Positions 27,493 to 36,136 of a stretch of 64,000 bases of DNA are shown piece after piece; the first letter of the stretch is position 1; every line of letters begins with the position of its first letter. The notes beneath the pieces were generated by a model. The model was not told the origin of the DNA. It searched no databases and saw only the letters and a program-made list of their open reading frames with translations. The stretch covers positions 50,966 through 114,965 of the forward strand of contig NZ_NPBY01000043.1 in NCBI RefSeq assembly GCF_002272015.1. Reading direction: 5' to 3'. Position numbers and translations under genes: made by a program. Source of the stretch: Paenibacillus campinasensis. Lineage in GTDB: Bacteria > Bacillota > Bacilli > Paenibacillales > Paenibacillaceae.

Positions 27493-28293
27493 TCAGTAAG
27501 GCAGAAGATTAATGATATGTACAAACGGAAAAACGATGATCCAGCTGTCACAGCGATCCAGAATCCCGCCATGCCCGGGCAGAAGCTGGCCGGAATCCTT
27601 AATGTCGTACACTCGTTTGTAGGCGGACTGAACGAGATCCCCCAACTGGCCGATTACGGCACAAGAGAGGCCAATCAGCGCTGCTTGTCCCGCAGGAAGA
27701 AGCCCGCTGGAGAGAAAAGCGAATACCAGCGATGTAAATACCGCGATAATGACACCGCCAACAGCGCCTTCGATCGTTTTGTTCGGGCTGATCGCCGGCC
27801 ACAGTTTATGCTTTCCGATCCATTTGCCAACGAAATATGCGCCTGCATCACTTGCCCAAATCGACACCAGAAGCAGAAACGTCCAGAACAAACCGTTGCC
27901 GTCCGGTGCGCTACGGGATTCAGCGATATAAGAGAAGCCGATCCCGATATATACCGCACCGAGAAGAAGCAGCGATACCCGGCGAATATCAACACTGTTC
28001 TTGGTCGTTACCGTTACGAGCAGCAGCAAAAACAGCAGCAGCCAGATGACCTGCTCCCATGGAAGGGTAAAGGCGATACCGAAACCTTCCCATGGGAACA
28101 CAAGTGCAGCCACCCCTGCATAACCCAGTGCAGCCGCTCCTCCAAATGGTGCCGTACCTGTCATTCGGGCAAACTCATAGAAGCCGACCAAAGCCATGGC
28201 CACAATGAGAAAGTGATACCATAACCCGCCTATGAAACATAATCCCAAAAAGACCGCTCCCGCAATGAATCCGGTAATCAATCGCTGTTTCAA
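27493..28293 (-). CDS. cdsA: Phosphatidate cytidylyltransferase
   Basis: Integral membrane enzyme making CDP-diacylglycerol for phospholipid synthesis. From TTG 28293 the protein has 266 residues, starts [18 protein letters not shown] and has about eight hydrophobic segments. The C-terminal CDS signature is visible: [28 protein letters not shown]. The TTG lies 10 nt after GGAGG; the frame extension to 28416 would overlap uppS by over 100 bp, and the nearby ATG is out of frame. It sits 20 bp after uppS. Confidence 0.95.
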   Translation of the reverse strand: MKQRLITGFIAGAVFLGLCFIGGLWYHFLIVAMALVGFYEFARMTGTAPFGGAAALGYAGVAALVFPWEGFGIAFTLPWEQVIWLLLFLLLLVTVTTKNSVDIRRVSLLLLGAVYIGIGFSYIAESRSAPDGNGLFWTFLLLVSIWASDAGAYFVGKWIGKHKLWPAISPNKTIEGAVGGVIIAVFTSLVFAFLSSGLLPAGQAALIGLSCAVIGQLGDLVQSAYKRVYDIKDSGQLLPGHGGILDRCDSWIIVFPFVHIINLLPY

Positions 28294-28313
28294 TATGCTC
28301 CATCCTCCATATT

Positions 28314-29081
28314 CTACGACAATCCGCCGTAACGACGTGTTCTGTGCTGATACTCCGCAACGGCCTCGATCAAGTGTTCCTTGGTAAATTCCGGCCAGTA
28401 GATATCCGTAAACCATAATTCACTGTAAGCCAGCTGCCAGAGCATAAAATTGCTGAGGCGGAGCTCACCGCTGGTACGGATGAGTAAATCCGGATCAGGT
28501 AGGTCGCCTGAGAGAAGCCGTTCACCTATCATTTCCTCGGTAATATCCTCAGGCAGTAGGGTTCCCTCGCGGATGTCTTTTCCAAGCGCCCTGATGCTTT
28601 CCGTTATTTCCTTGCGGCTGCCATAATTAAGCGCAAAATTTAGGACAAGTCCGGTATTGCTTGCTGTTCGGGCAACCGCTTCTTCCATCGCATCCCGCGT
28701 ATGCTGCGGCAGATCCTCAGGATGTCCCATCATCCTCACCTGGACATTCTTCTGAATCAGCTCTTCCAGCTCAATTGCCAGAAATTCCTGCGGAAGCTTC
28801 ATCAGGAAATCAACCTCATCTTTGGGGCGTTTCCAGTTCTCCGTCGAAAAAGCGTACATCGTCAAAATTTTGATGCCTAAATCATCGGCTGCGATAGCCG
28901 CTCTTTTCACGGCCTTCAATCCGTTCTGATGTCCAACGATCCGCGGCATACCGCGCCGTTTCGCCCAGCGACCGTTGCCATCCATAATGATGGCGACATG
29001 GTGAGGGATATTGTCCGGAGAGATCCGGTGCGCCTGCTGACTGTCCTCCTGATTCAACCACGATCGAACCCGTTTGATCAT
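28314..29081 (-). CDS. uppS: Isoprenyl (undecaprenyl) diphosphate synthase
   Basis: cis-Prenyltransferase making undecaprenyl diphosphate, the lipid carrier for peptidoglycan. The 255 residues carry HVAIIMDGNGRWAKRRG (with the catalytic Asp), AFSTENWKRPKDEVDFLM, and the C-terminal LIRTSGELRLSNFMLWQLAYSELWFTDIYWPEF. The start ATG 29081 lies 7 nt after GGAGG; the ORF extension of six codons is unlikely. It starts the uppS-cdsA-dxr group just past the frr terminator. Confidence 0.97.
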   Translation of the reverse strand: MIKRVRSWLNQEDSQQAHRISPDNIPHHVAIIMDGNGRWAKRRGMPRIVGHQNGLKAVKRAAIAADDLGIKILTMYAFSTENWKRPKDEVDFLMKLPQEFLAIELEELIQKNVQVRMMGHPEDLPQHTRDAMEEAVARTASNTGLVLNFALNYGSRKEITESIRALGKDIREGTLLPEDITEEMIGERLLSGDLPDPDLLIRTSGELRLSNFMLWQLAYSELWFTDIYWPEFTKEHLIEAVAEYQHRTRRYGGLS

Positions 29082-29107
29082 TCCATTTCCTCCAGGCATC
29101 TTTCTGC

Positions 29108-29155
29108 AAAAAAAGAGACAAACCCCACCATAACCGGAGGGGCCGCAAGTCTCTT
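29108..29155 (-). terminator. Intrinsic terminator after frr
   Basis: Minus strand pairs AAGAGAC with GTCTCT and an inner CCCC with GGGG, followed by a run of T residues. The stem starts at the frr stop codon. No promoter for uppS was recognised in the 26 bp before its start, so read-through is probable. Confidence 0.85.
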
Positions 29156-29708
29156 ATACTTCCATAATCTCTTTTTCTTTAGCAACGAGGACTTTGTCGA
29201 CTTCCGCGATAAACTTATCCGTCGTCTTCTGGATATCTTCCTGATGTCTCCGGGACTCGTCCTCGGAAATATCCGTTTTCTCCATTTTTTTGATGTCATC
29301 ATTGGCATCGCGGCGAATGTTGCGGATGGCCACTTTCGCTTCCTCGCCGAATTTCTTTGTCATTTTGACAAGCTCGGTTCTGCGTTCCTCCGTCAGTGGC
29401 GGAATCGACAGACGAATCTGATTGCCGTCATTGGCCGGCGTCAGACCGATATCTGACTTCATGATCGCTTTCTCGATATCAGCCAAAGAGGATTTATCCC
29501 ACGGCTGAATCATGAGTGTACGGCTGTCCGGAATGCTGATATTGGCAAGCTGATTAACCGGAGTCGGAGCCCCGTAGTAATCCACCTGGATTCGGTCGAG
29601 CAGCGCCGTGTTCGCTCGTCCGGCACGCAGGGTAGCCAGATCACGTTTTAAAGCTTGGATTGCTTTTTCCATACGTTCCTCAGCATTTTTCTTGACCGAT
29701 TGAGGCAT
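29154..29708 (-). CDS. frr: Ribosome recycling factor
   Basis: Splits post-termination ribosomes together with EF-G. The 184 residues have the tRNA-mimic three-helix bundle signature: [60 protein letters not shown], and [36 protein letters not shown] 29708 overlaps the pyrH stop by one base (TAATG), so pyrH-frr are coupled. Confidence 0.98.
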   Translation of the reverse strand: MPQSVKKNAEERMEKAIQALKRDLATLRAGRANTALLDRIQVDYYGAPTPVNQLANISIPDSRTLMIQPWDKSSLADIEKAIMKSDIGLTPANDGNQIRLSIPPLTEERRTELVKMTKKFGEEAKVAIRNIRRDANDDIKKMEKTDISEDESRRHQEDIQKTTDKFIAEVDKVLVAKEKEIMEV

Positions 29709-30436
29709 TAGTCTACACTCCCTTTAACAATCGTTCCTATTTTCTCACCCAGAACGACGCGTTTGATATTGCCTTGCTCCGTAATGGCGAATACGATCAG
29801 CGGAATGTTGTTGTCCATACATAACGATGAAGCTGTTGAGTCCATAACACCCAGGTTCTTGTTCAACACATCGAGGTAAGTAAGCTGCTCGTATTTCTCG
29901 GCAGTTTCATCCTTAAATGGATCCGCGGAGTACACTCCATCCACCTTGTTCTTCGCCATGAGAATAACTTCTGCTTCGATTTCCGCTGCGCGAAGTGCTG
30001 CGGTCGTATCGGTGGAGAAGTACGGGTTGCCCGTTCCTGCGGCAAAAATGACGACACGGCCCTTTTCCAGATGACGAATGGCTCTACGGCGAATATACGG
30101 CTCGGCGATTTGCTGCATGGAAATGGAGGTCTGCACACGCGTAGGAACTCCGATCTGCTCCAAGGCATCCTGCAAAGCAAGGGAGTTCATCACTGTGGCA
30201 AGCATTCCCATGTAATCGGCGGTTGCCCGATCGATTCCGTTGGCACTGCCGGCGATGCCGCGCCAGATGTTTCCGCCGCCGCACACAATCGCAACCTCGA
30301 CACCAAGCTCGACAACATCCCGAACTTGCTGCGCAATCGATCCGATTGTGTCAGCATCAATTCCGTAACCATTCTGTCCTGCCAGGGATTCCCCGCTGAC
30401 CTTCAATATCACACGTTTAAATACAGGCTGTTCCAA
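29708..30436 (-). CDS. pyrH: UMP kinase
   Basis: Hexameric amino-acid-kinase-fold enzyme phosphorylating UMP to UDP, feedback-regulated by UTP and GTP in relatives. The 242-residue form starts [27 protein letters not shown], with [29 protein letters not shown], and [23 protein letters not shown]. The TTG at 30436 lies 8 nt after GGAGG; the open frame extends to 30574 but would cross the leader after the tsf terminator and would add 46 unrelated residues. Confidence 0.97.
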   Translation of the reverse strand: MEQPVFKRVILKVSGESLAGQNGYGIDADTIGSIAQQVRDVVELGVEVAIVCGGGNIWRGIAGSANGIDRATADYMGMLATVMNSLALQDALEQIGVPTRVQTSISMQQIAEPYIRRRAIRHLEKGRVVIFAAGTGNPYFSTDTTAALRAAEIEAEVILMAKNKVDGVYSADPFKDETAEKYEQLTYLDVLNKNLGVMDSTASSLCMDNNIPLIVFAITEQGNIKRVVLGEKIGTIVKGSVD

Positions 30437-30545
30437 ATGATAACCCTCCACTTTAAGAGGCGCCGGTTTATTACAGCGCCCGTTTGAAAAACGACATGCA
30501 GACGCATTCGTGCTGCTAAAGGCATGTTTACTTATGTTCATTTTT

Positions 30546-30580
30546 AAAAAAGAAGGAACACCGGTGTGTTCCACTCTTTT
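30546..30580 (-). terminator. Intrinsic terminator after tsf
   Basis: The minus strand has a 7-bp stem GGAACAC/GTGTTCC (loop ACCG), flanked by complementary AAAGAG and CTTTTTT, then a T-rich tail. It begins about 25 nt after the tsf stop. Confidence 0.85.
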
Positions 30581-30605
30581 TCAATAACGTATTAGCCAAT
30601 CAGGC

Positions 30606-31256
30606 TTATTTATTCACTTGAGCCATAACTTCTTCTACGAAGTTGTCTTGTTTTTTCTCCAGGCCTTCACCCAGTTCATAGCGAACAAAGCGACGGATAG
30701 AGATGTTTTCTCCGATCGTGCTGATTTTTTCGTTCAGCAGTGTGTTGATCGTTTTGTCCGGATCTTTAACGAATGCTTGCTCAAGCAGGCAATGCTCTTC
30801 GTAGTACTTGTTGATGCGGCCTTCGACCATTTTTTCTACGATTTTTTCCGGTTTGCCTTCGTTTAGAGCTTGATTGCGCAAAATTTCCTTTTCTTTCTCA
30901 AGCTCTTCAGTAGGAACTTCTTCACGACGAACAAATTTAGGGTTCGCTGCAGCGATATGCATCGCGATATCACGTGCAAACTCTTTGAATTGATCCGTCT
31001 TGCCTACGAAGTCTGTTTCACAGTTGATTTCAACGAGAACGCCGATGCGTCCGCCGCCGTGAATATAGGATTCTACAACGCCCTCAGTTGCCACACGTCC
31101 CGCTTTGTTTGCAGCTGCAGCCAATCCTTTTTCACGAAGAAGCGCGATCGCTTTATCGATATCACCGTTTGTTTCGTCGAGCGCTTTTTTGCAATCCAGC
31201 ATGCCCGCGCCTGTTCTTTCGCGGAGTTCTTTTACCGCACTAGCCGTTACTGCCAT
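30606..31256 (-). CDS. tsf: Elongation factor Ts
   Basis: Guanine-nucleotide exchange factor for EF-Tu. The 216 residues have the UBA-like N-terminus [32 protein letters not shown] and the conserved [27 protein letters not shown]. It is a short EF-Ts, lacking part of the second subdomain of E. coli, as in other bacilli. ATG 31256 follows TTTGGAGGG; the extension to 31271 includes the ribosome site. It follows rpsB, separated by a terminator. Confidence 0.98.
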   Translation of the reverse strand: MAVTASAVKELRERTGAGMLDCKKALDETNGDIDKAIALLREKGLAAAANKAGRVATEGVVESYIHGGGRIGVLVEINCETDFVGKTDQFKEFARDIAMHIAAANPKFVRREEVPTEELEKEKEILRNQALNEGKPEKIVEKMVEGRINKYYEEHCLLEQAFVKDPDKTINTLLNEKISTIGENISIRRFVRYELGEGLEKKQDNFVEEVMAQVNK

Positions 31257-31307
31257 TAGAATTCCCTCCAAATAGTTAGATTAGAAAAGGTCTTGCTTTG
31301 CAGCCTT

Positions 31308-31352
31308 AAAAAAAGGGCGGCGAGAGGTTATCCACCTACCAACCACCCTTTT
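31308..31352 (-). terminator. Intrinsic terminator between rpsB and tsf
   Basis: Minus strand AAGGGTGG pairs with CCGCCCTT (one T-G), with a small inner AGGT/ACCT stem, and is followed by seven T residues. Because tsf starts 50 nt later with no evident promoter, this is likely an attenuating terminator that sets the rpsB:tsf ratio. Confidence 0.8.
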
Positions 31353-31388
31353 CATTTAATTCAAAGTTTATACATTTCACTTTGAGGA

Positions 31389-32087
31389 TTAAGCTGTAGT
31401 TTCTTCACCTTGGTGAGCTTCCACAACGGCATCCGCCATTTTACCAGTCAACAATTTAACTGCGCGAATCGCATCATCGTTACCTGGAATTACATAGTCG
31501 ATTTCGTCCGGATCACAGTTCGTGTCCACGATACCAACGATTGGGATACCCAGTTTGCGAGCTTCCGCTACAGCGATGCGCTCTTTACGAGGATCGATAA
31601 CAAACAGGGCGCTTGGAAGACCCTTCATGTTCTTGATACCGCCCAGGAATTTCTCAAGACGATCTTTCTCCTTGCGAAGAAGGATAACTTCTTTCTTAGG
31701 CAGCACTTGGAACGTACCGTCTTCTTCCCATCTTTCCAGTTCTTTCAGACGGTTGATCCGCTTCTGGATCGTTTCGAAGTTGGTCAGCGTTCCGCCGAGC
31801 CAGCGCTGGTTGATGTAGAACATACCGCAACGCTCTGCTTCTTCCTTAACGGAATCTTGAGCTTGTTTTTTAGTACCGACAAACAGAATTGTTCCGTTCT
31901 CGGCAGCGATGCTCTTAACGAAGTTAAAAGCCTCTTCTACTTTTTTGACCGTTTTTTGCAGGTCAATGATGTAAATACCGTTTCTTTCAGTGAAGATATA
32001 TTTATCCATTTTCGGGTTCCAGCGACGAGTCTGGTGACCGAAGTGAACGCCAGCTTCAAGAAGCTGTTTCATGGAAATAACTGCCAT
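31389..32087 (-). CDS. rpsB: 30S ribosomal protein S2
   Basis: Ribosomal protein bound at the 30S head-body junction. The 232 residues start [27 protein letters not shown] and include [36 protein letters not shown] and the C-terminal [31 protein letters not shown] 32087 follows TTTAGGAGGTG; the longer frame to 32138 has no site. It has its own promoter (32213-32241) with a leader of about 120 nt. Confidence 0.98.
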   Translation of the reverse strand: MAVISMKQLLEAGVHFGHQTRRWNPKMDKYIFTERNGIYIIDLQKTVKKVEEAFNFVKSIAAENGTILFVGTKKQAQDSVKEEAERCGMFYINQRWLGGTLTNFETIQKRINRLKELERWEEDGTFQVLPKKEVILLRKEKDRLEKFLGGIKNMKGLPSALFVIDPRKERIAVAEARKLGIPIVGIVDTNCDPDEIDYVIPGNDDAIRAVKLLTGKMADAVVEAHQGEETTA

Positions 32088-32212
32088 CTTCACACACCTC
32101 CTAAATTTGGTTTTTGTGTGTCCCTCCGCCAAGGTCATTTTTCGTCAAGACTCCCCATGAAGGAAGCACCCTTAACGAAATCACTCCAGCGTGTGTTTTA
32201 ACACCGTCAATT

Positions 32213-32241
32213 ACTATATCATACTCGGAGACAGCTTGCAA
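32213..32241 (-). promoter_or_regulatory. Sigma-A promoter of rpsB
   Basis: Minus strand TTGCAA (32236-32241), 17-nt spacer, TATAGT (32213-32218). It lies just past the terminator of the fla/che operon. The leader between it and rpsB shows a small GTGTT/AACAC inverted repeat near the start point and no gene. Confidence 0.75.
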
Positions 32242-32298
32242 TGTCTTTTGTAGCGAGGCCGCACATCGAAATAGGGACAATCAGCCGAATGCAACAGG

Positions 32299-32339
32299 AA
32301 AAACCATCCACGCCGGCTTACAGCCTAGTTGGACGGTTT
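32299..32339 (-). terminator. Terminator at the end of the fla/che operon, overlapping the last stop codon
   Basis: Minus strand pairs AAACCGTCCA with TGGATGGTTT (10 pairs, one G-T) around an inner GGCT/AGCC hairpin, followed by TTCC; the run of T residues includes the end of the stem. The stop codon of the last gene (32325-32327) lies in the loop region, so the terminator overlaps coding sequence. Confidence 0.8.
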
Positions 32340-32924
32340 TGTCAGTTCACTAATGATGGTGTCGAAATCTTCTCCTGCCTTGAAGGAGTAGGTTCCTGTC
32401 TGCACCCTCCTGTTGATGTTGCGCGAGGAAGCTCTTGCAATAAACGCTTGCTTATCCTCAATAATTCCCGCCTGGAGCAAATCCTCTGCCACATCCGCAA
32501 GCATGCTGCCTCGAACCACAACCAGTTTGATCGGCTCTTCCGCAGGCGGCTTCGGCTCAGATGGCGGCGATACCTCACCGCCAGCCTGGGTCGAGGCGCT
32601 CTGCGCTTCATCTGGCTGTTCCGGCTGCTGTGGTGCCTCCGGCTCTTCCGGAGCAGGCGGATTGACAGGAGCAGCTTCGGCCTCTCCCTCCGACGTGCCG
32701 GATGCAGCGTCCGCTTCTTCCCCGGCTCCTTCTTCGTCCTCGGAGCGCTCCACGACCTGCAAATTCATCGCTTCGGCAGCAGCGATCAGCTGTTCTCTCG
32801 TCAAATTGGCAGCCGCATCTTCCTGCGTCTGCTTTCCTTCCCCGATGATCATCAGCTGCAGCAGTATGGCGCCAAGAACAAGTCCGATGCCCAGACCCAT
32901 CATAAATGTACGGTTTCTGATCAT
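32325..32924 (-). CDS. Membrane-anchored protein with MltG-type LysM-like domain
   Basis: The 199 residues consist of a single N-terminal membrane helix (about 8-27), an Ala/Glu/Pro-rich acidic linker (about 61-131) and a C-terminal domain (132-199) reading IKLVVVRGSMLADVAEDLLQAGIIEDKQAF...RRVQTGTYSFKAGEDFDTIISELT. This resembles the LysM-like module that precedes the catalytic part of MltG/YceG endolytic transglycosylases; the catalytic domain is absent. It might bind peptidoglycan outside the membrane, but function is unknown. ATG 32924 follows AGGAGGAG and overlaps swrB by 4 bp. It is the last gene of the fla/che operon. Confidence 0.8.
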   Translation of the reverse strand: MIRNRTFMMGLGIGLVLGAILLQLMIIGEGKQTQEDAAANLTREQLIAAAEAMNLQVVERSEDEEGAGEEADAASGTSEGEAEAAPVNPPAPEEPEAPQQPEQPDEAQSASTQAGGEVSPPSEPKPPAEEPIKLVVVRGSMLADVAEDLLQAGIIEDKQAFIARASSRNINRRVQTGTYSFKAGEDFDTIISELTKPSN

Positions 32925-33478
32925 GCGGACTCCTCCTGTTTCGCCAGCTGGATAATCACTTGAACCTCTCCGCGCTGAAGTCCCAAGGATTTTGCAATGC
33001 TGTCAATCGACTTGCCCTGATCATATAAATCAAACAATTCCGCATACCTTTGTTTAATGGAAGGAACGGGAGGCGGGCTTGTCTCTTCTGCCAACACTTC
33101 GGGACCTTCGACTGCCCCCCGCTCTTCTTCTAAAGCCCTGTAGTTTGCTGCCGCCGCAGAAACCGCTGCTTCTGCGGTCTGGAGGCGCGCCTCCGACTCG
33201 GATAAACGCCTCTCCATATCGATCATGCTCGCCCGAAGCTCCTTGATCTGTTCCTGTTGACTCAGCAGTTTGACCTTATGATCTTCCTTCATCTGGCCGA
33301 CCAGTTCGACAAGCTGCTCATTCTCATTCTGAATCTCCAGCATATACGTCTCGAGCGTGCTCTCCACTTCCTTCACGATGCCCTGCTCCGCTCCGGAGCC
33401 ATCCTGCCGCTTGGGAAGTAACCAGGCATACAGCAGCGCTGCGACACCAAGAAGCACAATATATATCCAAGGGTACAA
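32921..33478 (-). CDS. swrB: SwrB-like (YlxL) swarming motility protein
   Basis: 185 residues with one N-terminal membrane helix (about 3-21, YPWIYIVLLGVAALLYAWLL), a long coiled coil (about 34-117), a Pro-rich hinge and a helix-turn-helix-like C-terminus KQRYAELFDLYDQGKSIDSIAKSLGLQRGEVQVIIQLAK. The same architecture and position (downstream of sigD) define B. subtilis SwrB, which promotes assembly/activation of the flagellar export gate. The start is TTG 33478, 9 nt after AAGGAG. Identity rests mainly on architecture and synteny. Confidence 0.8.
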   Translation of the reverse strand: MYPWIYIVLLGVAALLYAWLLPKRQDGSGAEQGIVKEVESTLETYMLEIQNENEQLVELVGQMKEDHKVKLLSQQEQIKELRASMIDMERRLSESEARLQTAEAAVSAAAANYRALEEERGAVEGPEVLAEETSPPPVPSIKQRYAELFDLYDQGKSIDSIAKSLGLQRGEVQVIIQLAKQEESA

Positions 33479-33510
33479 AACAATTAACTCCTTTATGCCG
33501 ATAAATTAGT

Positions 33511-33819
33511 TTATAGCGTGACGTCAAAATTTCTCCCTTTATAAGGATGCTCCGCCGGCTTCTCCTGCTGCTCGCTGGAATCAGAAGCGTGCCGCTCCTG
33601 CTGCTCGCTGGACTGCCGGTTTCCGTCATCTCTTATCGCCGCTTCAGCGGATTCTGACACTTCTGTACTGCGCTGAGACTGGATGCGACTGTTTTTGATC
33701 TGCTCTCCGGCAAGCAGGCTCTGGTCGTTGTAGGGACGCTGCTGCAATTCATTGTGCATTTTACCCGCTTCATGGGTACGCGGTACTGCTATTTGCATTT
33801 CAACTGATTTCAAGCTCAC
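33511..33819 (-). CDS. Small polar protein of unknown function in the fla/che operon
   Basis: I do not recognise this 102-residue protein. It begins MSLKSVEMQIAVPRTHEAGKM, is rich in Gln, Glu and Ser (Q/E/S-rich 60-88), has no membrane segment or cysteine, and ends HPYKGRNFDVTL. The start is GTG 33819 after GAGGTG. It lies 32 bp before swrB and 75 bp after the FapA gene, in the same direction, so it is probably co-transcribed. Low-complexity composition suggests a disordered adaptor, with the C-terminal KGxxFDVxL-like end as the only short motif. Confidence 0.7.
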   Translation of the reverse strand: MSLKSVEMQIAVPRTHEAGKMHNELQQRPYNDQSLLAGEQIKNSRIQSQRSTEVSESAEAAIRDDGNRQSSEQQERHASDSSEQQEKPAEHPYKGRNFDVTL

Positions 33820-33894
33820 AGGGAATCACCTCGTATCCTTGGAATAAGTTGCATCAGCATATGCCTGAACACATGGCACGATTGCTTAACAGCA

Positions 33895-35304
33895 TTATAT
33901 CAAAGGTACCATTGTAATATCACCTTCATTATAATAAAACGAAACACGTTGCGTCGGATCCTTAATAAATCGGGTATAACGTCCGATAACAATTTTAGAG
34001 CCGCTGTAGATCGTCTTGATCACATTCACTCTGGCCTTGCTCGTATCCTCAAGCATCTTTTCAATCTCAAGCATCCGATCCTTGATGCTCTCCTGCTCGG
34101 TGAGCGCGCTTTTGCGAGTCGCATTCAGCTTGATGCGCATCGCAAGCTTGTCCGGCGGAAGCTGCCCGGTCGAGGCCATCTGATTCAATAAATAAAGCGC
34201 TTTATCCGTTTTGTCCATGTTTTCCGTGATCTGCTTAAGCTGGCTTCTCAGCTCGGTAAGCTCATTTCGAAGATCAGGCAGTACACCAACCTCGATGACG
34301 GTAGCCGTAGACATGCTGTTCCCGATCGTGCGCGCAATGACTTTCTCGCCGGCCTGCAGGACACCGCCCACAACCAGCCCTTTCGTCCCGACACATTCGA
34401 TGTTCTCGGCTGCGCGAATATTCGAGTGCATAATGCTCTGGGATACCAATACATTAGCGCCCGCGATCACGTTCCCATCCTGAATGAAAGAGCTCTTCAC
34501 ATCCCGCCCCGCTTTAACGAAGCCTTTATTGTAGCCGATGATTCCGCCCGAAATGTCGATGGAACCGTCCGCTTCAAGCTCAGCGCCCTCCACAAAACCC
34601 GTGACGCGTATATCGCCTGCTGCCTTGATCCGAAAACCGGTTAATACGTTCCCGCGAATGACGACCGTACCAACAAAGTCAATATTTCCGATGCTGTAAT
34701 CTACGTCACCGTTAATTTCATACACAGGAAACACATTGATTTTGCCGTTGCTCGTTTTGGTCACCAACCCGTCCAGCCCTGCGTACATCGCGCTGTTCTC
34801 CCCGTTGACAACCACGTTCTTGCCCACTCGGAAATGCGCCTCTTTGCCAGGCTTGCACGGAATCTCCTCGCCGGTGACGGCCGTGCCGGGTGTTCCGCTG
34901 GTCGGCGGAATTCGGGTTGCCAGAAGCTGTCCTTTCTTGACGTTGTTCAAGCGGATCACATCTTTATAGTCCACCTTGCCGTCTTCGCTTTCGCGCGGTT
35001 TGAGATGTTCTCCCTCTCCCAGATCCACCCTGTAATCGATCCTGCCATGCTCGCCGTTCTCCGGCTCCTTCCCAATGGCTACAGCTACTTTGGTGTACTG
35101 AAATTGCTCCCCATCGGTGGCGATCAAGCGCAGCGCCTCAGGCTGAAGCCCATACCGAATCTGATGACTGGCCAAAAATTGCTCCAATGCCTGTACAGAG
35201 CAGGTGAAGCTCTCTTCCCAATTTTTGAACTGCACATAAGCAGTCAGCTTGTCATCAGAGACCGTAACGCTTAAATAATGATCCAAATCATGCCCTGCAG
35301 ACAT
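33895..35304 (-). CDS. FapA/DUF342 family protein
   Basis: The 469 residues start MSAGHDLDHYLSVTVSDDKLTAYV and contain the FapA N-domain, then a parallel beta-helix-like region of short repeats (SIGNIDFVGTVVIRGNVLTGFRIKAAGDIRVTGFVEGAELEADGSIDISGGI...), then a C-terminal coiled coil (DLRNELTELRSQLKQITENMDKTDKALYLL). Related proteins in other bacteria have been named flagellar assembly protein A; the biochemical role is not settled. The start was set at ATG 35304 after AAGGGGG; the longer frame to 35379 overlaps sigD. It lies 28 bp after sigD. Confidence 0.9.
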   Translation of the reverse strand: MSAGHDLDHYLSVTVSDDKLTAYVQFKNWEESFTCSVQALEQFLASHQIRYGLQPEALRLIATDGEQFQYTKVAVAIGKEPENGEHGRIDYRVDLGEGEHLKPRESEDGKVDYKDVIRLNNVKKGQLLATRIPPTSGTPGTAVTGEEIPCKPGKEAHFRVGKNVVVNGENSAMYAGLDGLVTKTSNGKINVFPVYEINGDVDYSIGNIDFVGTVVIRGNVLTGFRIKAAGDIRVTGFVEGAELEADGSIDISGGIIGYNKGFVKAGRDVKSSFIQDGNVIAGANVLVSQSIMHSNIRAAENIECVGTKGLVVGGVLQAGEKVIARTIGNSMSTATVIEVGVLPDLRNELTELRSQLKQITENMDKTDKALYLLNQMASTGQLPPDKLAMRIKLNATRKSALTEQESIKDRMLEIEKMLEDTSKARVNVIKTIYSGSKIVIGRYTRFIKDPTQRVSFYYNEGDITMVPLI

Positions 35305-35332
35305 CCAGGAACCCCCTTCATCAATGACGCGT

Positions 35333-36121
35333 TCAATCGGCTTGCATGAGCAAATCCCGATCCTTCTCAAGCGCGCCACGAAGTCTTAAAATCGCCTTGG
35401 AATGCAGCTGTGAAATTCGTGATGGAGATAAAGACATCACTTCAGCAATTTCACTGAGTGATAGATCTTCATAATATAACAAAGAAACGACAGTCCGCTC
35501 TTTCGGCGTCAGCTTGCCGATTCCTTTGATGAGCGCTTCACGCAAATAAAACTCATGTACTTTATGGTCCGGATTCTTGGCCTTCTCATCGACCAGAAGC
35601 GACATGCGCGTCTCCGACTCTTCCTCTCTGATCGGATCTTCAAGGGAAGTCAGCGTCATGACAGCCACCTCCTGCAGCATATGGCGGAACTCCTTCTCCG
35701 ACACTTCCAAGTACTCGCTCATCTCCGAATCGCTGACACTGCGCAAATACTTCTGCTCCAGCTGCTGGTATGCCGTCTCTATTTTTTTTGCTTTTTCGCG
35801 TACAGAACGCGGGACCCAGTCCCCTTGGCGAAGCGAATCCAGAATCGCGCCCCGCACTCGCCAGGAGGCATAGGTTTCAAATTGCAATCCCCGTTTATAA
35901 TCGAACTTTTCGATGGCATCAATCAAACCCATAACGCCATTGCTGGCCAAATCCCCCTTGGAGACATTTTTCGGAAGGCTGACGGCCAAACGGCTGGAAA
36001 CATAGTCGACAATGTGCAGATGATATTCGATTAGTTTCTTTTTCGCTTCCTGATCCCCATTTTCCTTCCATGCAGCCCATAAATCTGCATGACTCAGATT
36101 CGAAGCTTTACGTTCGTCCAA
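35333..36121 (-). CDS. sigD: Flagellar/motility sigma factor SigD (sigma-28, FliA/WhiG family)
   Basis: Alternative sigma factor for late flagellar, chemotaxis and autolysin genes. The 262 residues show regions 2.1-2.4 (GLIDAIEKFDYKRGLQFETYASWRVRGAILDSLR), region 3 (SLEDPIREEESETRMSLL) and region 4 (LTPKERTVVSLLYYEDLSLSEIAEVMSLSPSRISQLHSKAILRLR). The start is TTG 36121, after GGAGGGTG. Its place near the 3' end of the 31-kb operon is the same as in B. subtilis, where distance from the promoter limits SigD levels. An anti-sigma factor FlgM is not in the window. Confidence 0.96.
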   Translation of the reverse strand: MDERKASNLSHADLWAAWKENGDQEAKKKLIEYHLHIVDYVSSRLAVSLPKNVSKGDLASNGVMGLIDAIEKFDYKRGLQFETYASWRVRGAILDSLRQGDWVPRSVREKAKKIETAYQQLEQKYLRSVSDSEMSEYLEVSEKEFRHMLQEVAVMTLTSLEDPIREEESETRMSLLVDEKAKNPDHKVHEFYLREALIKGIGKLTPKERTVVSLLYYEDLSLSEIAEVMSLSPSRISQLHSKAILRLRGALEKDRDLLMQAD

Positions 36122-36136
36122 TTGCCTTCACCCTCC

